Below are positions 61,133 through 64,000 of a stretch of DNA of 64,000 nt, one piece after another (the stretch's first letter is position 1; each line of letters begins with the position of its first letter). This stretch comes from Nostoc sp. PCC 7524. Its GTDB lineage: Bacteria; Cyanobacteriota; Cyanobacteriia; Cyanobacteriales; Nostocaceae. The stretch covers positions 1,984,001 through 2,048,000 of the forward strand of contig NC_019684.1 of NCBI RefSeq assembly GCF_000316645.1, in the 5' to 3' direction. The position numbers and the translations under genes are program-made. The notes under the pieces were generated by a model that was given only the letters and a program-made list of their open reading frames with translations, was not told the DNA's origin and ran no database searches.

Positions 61133-61489
61133 GAATGTGGTATTTGGTAAGTCCTGATATTTACCTACTCTTTACAAAAAATTAGCAAATACTTTGTGGC
61201 TAACACAGTATAATCTCTATTGTTTAGTGTAAATTCGCACTTATTTTTATTTGTACACATATAAATACGGAAAGCTGATTACTTCAATTTTTCGGATTTA
61301 CATGGTTGTTTGTCATGTGGATTCAAACTCGAAGCTTTGTGAGGTAACACCTGGCAACGTCTCTGGTTCATCCACAAATTGACAAATAATCAGGATTGAA
61401 GGCATTTATAGCATCAATCAAACAGTACCTCAAAAAGTGCAGACGCTTTCTCATAGCGATGTAACCAGACACTAGGGTGGGAATCCCAA
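61133..61489. other. Intergenic region upstream of the giant surface-protein gene
   Basis: 357 bases, AT-rich, no gene. It probably holds the promoter of the next gene. No operator is evident. Confidence 0.45.
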
Positions 61490-64000
61490 ATGTATAACGA
61501 ATTGAACGTTTTTGACCAAGGTAACTCCTCCCTTGCTCCTCAAAATTCACCTTTGGATCAATCTTTATTTCCGTCGCCTGAAAAACTGGGAGGACTGCTT
61601 TCTGAAAATATAGAGATTCCGGCACCTACGCCTACAACCCTAGTACCGAATTTCCCTATTCACACTAATCTTTCTGGGTTACATTCGCTAGTAGATCCTC
61701 TGGTGGAAACATCACCAGCAGTTAATTTGGTTAACGAAATTGTTGGGACAGGTGGACGTGATGTTTTAACAGGTACACCATTGAGCGATCGCATTATTGG
61801 CGGGTTTGGTGCAGACATCATCACAGGGGGATTGGGTAGTGATATCTTCGTTTATCAAAGCATCAGGGATGCAGGTGATACCATCACCGACTTTGAACTA
61901 AGAATAGATGCCTTTGATTTTAGTACAGTATTAAGCAGTGTAGGATATCAAGGTTTAAACCCCATAGCTGATGGTTACATCAAATTCAACACCTATGCAA
62001 ATGGTACAGTCATCCTTTTAGATACCGATGGTCACGGTTCACTTTCTCCCAGACCATATATATATGTAGAAAACGTCACCCCAGAAGAACTTAGTAGCTA
62101 TCCCAATCACTTTATTCCCAATCCTGGAGAACCACCACAAATCCAAGCCAGGTTAATCAATGATACCGGAATTAGTGAGAGCGATCGCCTCACCTTTGAC
62201 CCCAGTATTAACGGGACAATCAACTTCACCAGTGATTTAGTTAGTTTTCAAGCCGGGTTAAACGCTCAACCAATCACAGCAGACATTCTCGACAGCTTAC
62301 AATCAGATGGCACATTTGTCTTAACCGCAGCACAACTAGCACAAATTAATGGTGGGACACTCAACGATGGAGCTTACACCTTAAAACTTCAAGCCGCAGA
62401 TAGCAAAGGCAATCTTTCTAGTGTTTATACTATAGAGTTTGTATTAGATACAACACCACCAATATTTAACCTACAACTCGATCCAGACTTTGATTCTCCA
62501 CCAATAGGGGATTTGCAGACGACATTTCCCATAGTCAACTTAGTGGGAACAACAGAACCAAACATTACTGTCACCCTACAAACCACAGGATTAAGTACCA
62601 CTGCTAATGAATTAGGACAGTTTACCTTTAGTGATGTTTCCCTAGAGTTAGGAAGTAATCTGTTTACTGTAGTAGCGACAGATTTAGCAGGAAATCAAGG
62701 AGAATTTAGTCAAACATTCCAGCTATTACCCCAGCAAGTTAACCAACCACCGACAGCGTTAAATCTGAGTAACAATATCATCGCTGAGAATGTACCAGAT
62801 AATAATCTCATTGGCACATTTACCACAGATGACCGTGACACCGCCGATATTCATACTTACACCTTGGTAAATGGGGAAGGTGATACAGATAACACAGCAT
62901 TTACCATCGTTGATAATGAACTAAGAATCATCGACTCGCCAGACTTTGAAACCCAGTCTGTATATAGCATCCGGGTGAAAACAACAGACGTGGGTGGATT
63001 GTTCTTTGAACAGATATTTACTATTAATATCGCTGATATCAATGAAGCGCCAACGGATATTCTACTGGATGGGGATAGTGTAGAGGAAAATGTAGTTGGT
63101 GCGGTAGTAGGGACAATTTCAGTCATTGACCCCGATACAATCCCTGCTTTTTTAAACAACACTGTCACTGTCAATGATAATCGCTTTGAAGTGGTCATCG
63201 ACAACGGGACGCTTCTATTGAAACTCAAAGATGAGCGCAGCTTAGATCACGGAGTCGAAACTACAGTTAACCTAACCCTCACAGCTACAGATGCCAGTGA
63301 TAGTTCCCTTACTTACAGCAAAAACTTTATTATCAATGTCAATGAAAATATTCCACCTCCAGATATTAATGCAACTCTTGCTAATGATACTGGAGTTAGT
63401 AACAGCGATCGCCTGACTTTTAACCCCACTGTCATTGGACAAACACAAGGTGCAACTGCTTTACTAGGGAATCTCAACGGCAATGGTTTTGTTGATATTA
63501 GCAATGCTTTAAATGAAGATGGTAGTTTTACCATCTTTTTAGCAGAGTACGAAATCTTAGGTAACGGTGCTTTACCAGATGGGGAATACAGCCTGGAATT
63601 AAAAGCTATAAATAGCACTGGTCAAGAATCTGACATAGCAATAGTAAACTTTATCCTTGACCTCACACCCCCTCCTGTAGATTTTGCTTTAGCTCCTGAA
63701 AGTGATACGGGAGTTTTAGGAGATGGTATTACCACGGAAAGATTTGTCACTCTGTTAGGACAAACTGAGCCAGAGTTAACCGTAGTATTGTTAGAAACCG
63801 AACAAATCACTACATCAGATAGTCAAGGCAACTTTAGCTTTAGTGATGTGACCATGCCAGTGGCAGGTCAAGCCCCATTTACAGTCATAGCAGTAGATTT
63901 AGCAGGAAATCAAGGGCGATCGCTGCAATTTTTCACCAGGGAAGGAATTAACGGCGCACCAGAGATTATCAGTACCCCTGAAACGATATTTGATACTGCA
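61490..64000 (+). CDS. Giant RTX/cadherin-like surface protein, N-terminal part (runs off the window)
   Basis: A frame from the ATG at 61490 is open to the last base: 837 codons without a stop. Residues 1-75 are Ser/Pro/Leu-rich. Residues about 80-200 hold a short RTX unit (TGTPLSDRIIGGFGADIITG, then GLGSDIFVYQSIRDAGDTIT). Afterwards come repeated beta-sandwich modules: Ig-like units opening with ARLINDTGISESDRLTFDPS and again ATLANDTGVSNSDRLTFNPT, and cadherin-like modules (DFETQSVYSIRVKTTDVGG; INEAPTDILLDG). Acidic D-x-D loops suggest calcium binding. Probably a very large exported adhesin or matrix protein. There is no Sec signal, so type I secretion is likely. Its C-terminus is not visible. 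Confidence 0.85.
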   Translation, partial: MYNELNVFDQGNSSLAPQNSPLDQSLFPSPEKLGGLLSENIEIPAPTPTTLVPNFPIHTNLSGLHSLVDPLVETSPAVNLVNEIVGTGGRDVLTGTPLSDRIIGGFGADIITGGLGSDIFVYQSIRDAGDTITDFELRIDAFDFSTVLSSVGYQGLNPIADGYIKFNTYANGTVILLDTDGHGSLSPRPYIYVENVTPEELSSYPNHFIPNPGEPPQIQARLINDTGISESDRLTFDPSINGTINFTSDLVSFQAGLNAQPITADILDSLQSDGTFVLTAAQLAQINGGTLNDGAYTLKLQAADSKGNLSSVYTIEFVLDTTPPIFNLQLDPDFDSPPIGDLQTTFPIVNLVGTTEPNITVTLQTTGLSTTANELGQFTFSDVSLELGSNLFTVVATDLAGNQGEFSQTFQLLPQQVNQPPTALNLSNNIIAENVPDNNLIGTFTTDDRDTADIHTYTLVNGEGDTDNTAFTIVDNELRIIDSPDFETQSVYSIRVKTTDVGGLFFEQIFTINIADINEAPTDILLDGDSVEENVVGAVVGTISVIDPDTIPAFLNNTVTVNDNRFEVVIDNGTLLLKLKDERSLDHGVETTVNLTLTATDASDSSLTYSKNFIINVNENIPPPDINATLANDTGVSNSDRLTFNPTVIGQTQGATALLGNLNGNGFVDISNALNEDGSFTIFLAEYEILGNGALPDGEYSLELKAINSTGQESDIAIVNFILDLTPPPVDFALAPESDTGVLGDGITTERFVTLLGQTEPELTVVLLETEQITTSDSQGNFSFSDVTMPVAGQAPFTVIAVDLAGNQGRSLQFFTREGINGAPEIISTPETIFDTA

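Noticed and set aside
61368..61625. 85-codon minus-strand frame
   Set aside because: It overlaps the start of the giant surface-protein gene, which has a far longer and clearly modular frame on the + strand.

Overview
The window looks like chromosome of a filamentous, probably heterocyst-forming cyanobacterium (Nostoc/Anabaena type). The evidence is dense HIP1 octamers (GCGATCGC) throughout, heptanucleotide short tandem repeats of the CCCCAGT/CCCCAAT type, a menD gene, and cyanobacteria-typical families (Uma2, DUF1822, CHAT-TPR proteins, filamentous-haemagglutinin-type exoproteins). No phage, transposase or integrase gene is visible.

Layout. 1-7,000: housekeeping and small genes (ROK kinase 3' end, DUF2459 protein, folB, menD, an aminotransferase, a thioredoxin, a group 2 type sigma factor). 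7,000-16,100: a large hybrid histidine kinase, a TetR regulator with a likely shared operator and a glutathione S-transferase, trmFO, a class II aldolase, an M23 peptidase and tRNA-Arg(CCG). 16,200-27,250: a type I restriction-modification and toxin-antitoxin island. It holds hsdM (split by an Uma2 gene), hsdS, hsdR, a YgjP-like metallopeptidase, and antitoxin/toxin pairs or remnants of CopG/MazF, AbrB-like/PIN, HigA and HicAB type. 27,650-38,250: cell-surface and signalling genes. These are a TPS-type exoprotein, a small peptide with a double-glycine leader, a NarL-type regulator with a histidine kinase, a PAS protein with a hybrid kinase, and an RTX-repeat protein. 38,550-43,450: a tight sigma-70-like / DUF1822 / TPR-CHAT operon. 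44,400-58,550: nine genes all on the minus strand, forming an oxidative metabolic cluster (GMC oxidoreductase, DUF6765, alpha/beta hydrolases, nitroreductase-like protein, di-haem cytochrome c, P450, lactonase-like MBL enzyme, GH1 glycosidase). The tail has an SDR, an XdhC-family protein and the 5' part of a giant RTX/cadherin-like surface protein that runs off the window.

Most notable. (1) The GH1 glycosidase at 44,418-46,628 carries a family-3 solute-binding domain inside its barrel, and that domain is in circularly permuted order. It looks like a natural ligand-gated glycosidase. (2) Type I hsdM appears to have been split at one codon boundary by an Uma2 nuclease gene, and toxin-antitoxin cassettes sit exactly at the hsdM/hsdS joint, flanked by a diverged copy of the hsdM tail. 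(3) The GMC oxidoreductase and its neighbour hydrolase share a duplicated domain of about 200 residues within an apparently undescribed oxidative cluster. (4) Heptamer and nonamer tandem repeats have been accepted in frame inside menD and an aminotransferase gene.

All functional calls are from reading the sequence; no database search was run.
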